From Streptomyces sp. NBC_01288 (GTDB lineage Bacteria; Actinomycetota; Actinomycetes; Streptomycetales; Streptomycetaceae): a DNA stretch of 64,000 bases. Location: contig NZ_CP108427.1 in NCBI RefSeq assembly GCF_035982055.1, positions 6,943,001 through 7,007,000 of the forward strand, given 5' to 3'. Below, piece by piece: positions 63,786-64,000 of the stretch. Each line of letters begins with the position of its first letter. Position 1 is the stretch's first letter. The notes under the pieces are model-generated. The model was given only the letters and a program-made list of their open reading frames with translations. It did no database searches and was not told where the DNA came from. A program made the position numbers and the translations under genes.

Positions 63786-64000
63786 TGCCCCGTCCCCGTT
63801 CGGCGCCGGCCTCCCGCAACGACTCCTGAATTCGTTGTCCGTCCATCGCCTCCCGTGACGGACGGACGAGGCCCAAGTCCTGTCCCAACCGGGGCCAGCA
63901 GCCTGTCAGTTGAACTTCCGATCTTGGCAGGCCAGACCGCGCACGCTTCGCCTGGAACGAGGCGCAATACGCAACACCTCGAATCAGAAACGACAAACGA
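63786..64000. other. Terminal region, no gene recognised
   Basis: The last 215 bases contain no open frame with recognisable similarity on either strand and no tRNA-like fold that I could see. Confidence 0.4.

Noticed and set aside
63437..63967. 176-codon minus-strand frame near the right end
   Set aside because: It overlaps the small conserved plus-strand gene and has no recognisable pattern.

Overview
The window is about 64 kb of high-GC DNA with almost no non-coding space. Frequent GTG starts, many 4-bp stop/start overlaps and the families present point to a Streptomyces chromosome, in the core region that runs from lepA through hrcA-dnaJ, phoH-ybeY and era to leuA. This assignment is inferred from gene content and order, not from a database match. 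I see no rRNA or tRNA gene, no CRISPR array, no insertion sequence and no prophage.

Layout. (1) 1-9.2 kb: the end of lepA, an acyl-CoA synthetase, then a divergent signalling pair. On the minus strand is a soluble hybrid histidine kinase with at least six tandem HAMP-like units plus a response regulator. On the plus strand is a SpoIIE-type phosphatase with its own RsbW-like kinase domain. (2) 9.2-25 kb: housekeeping genes: hemW, a Uma2 nuclease, a DUF3097 protein, a metallo-hydrolase, a CIRCE-controlled hrcA-dnaJ operon, a nitronate monooxygenase, rsmE, a VOC protein, a lipoprotein, tricorn protease, a HIT protein, RNase Z, an adenine/adenosine deaminase and an MFS exporter. (3) 25.4-31.7 kb: a sugar-acid module: IclR regulator, kdgD, gudD, an MFS transporter and a PfkB kinase. 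The 3' end of the transporter gene is repeated, in decayed form, twice downstream. (4) 31.7-41 kb: an orphan FAD subunit, then phoH-ybeY-CNNM-YjbR. phoH is interrupted in frame by a 357-residue intein with LAGLIDADG endonuclease motifs and the features of a class 3 intein. Next come an LD-carboxypeptidase, a divergent MFS/regulator pair around a perfect palindrome, and a cytidine-deaminase-like protein that has lost its zinc ligands.

(5) 41-46 kb: three exported proteins that look like an actinobacterial WxL/DUF916 surface module. The last one converges with, and overlaps antisense, an amtB-glnK operon that lacks glnD and has an 11-bp-phased array of GlnR-like half-sites upstream. (6) 46-53.9 kb: era, a second MmyB-type regulator with a divergent NAD-epimerase, a PIN/RHH toxin-antitoxin pair, a beta-glucosidase-MFS operon with a probable leaderless promoter, and a protealysin-like M4 protease followed by an emfourin-like inhibitor. 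(7) 54-64 kb: leuA with a Leu-rich leader peptide and attenuator, a TerB-like protein, an MMPL exporter with a NarL-type two-component system, a secreted sialidase, a NUDIX hydrolase, a frameshifted XRE regulator and a small conserved protein.

The most unusual items are the PhoH intein, the WxL/DUF916-like trio, the decaying tandem copies of a transporter tail, and the HAMP-array kinase facing a SpoIIE phosphatase. Everything here was read by eye. Family names rest on motifs and lengths, and starts were chosen from ribosome-binding sites and coupling to neighbours.
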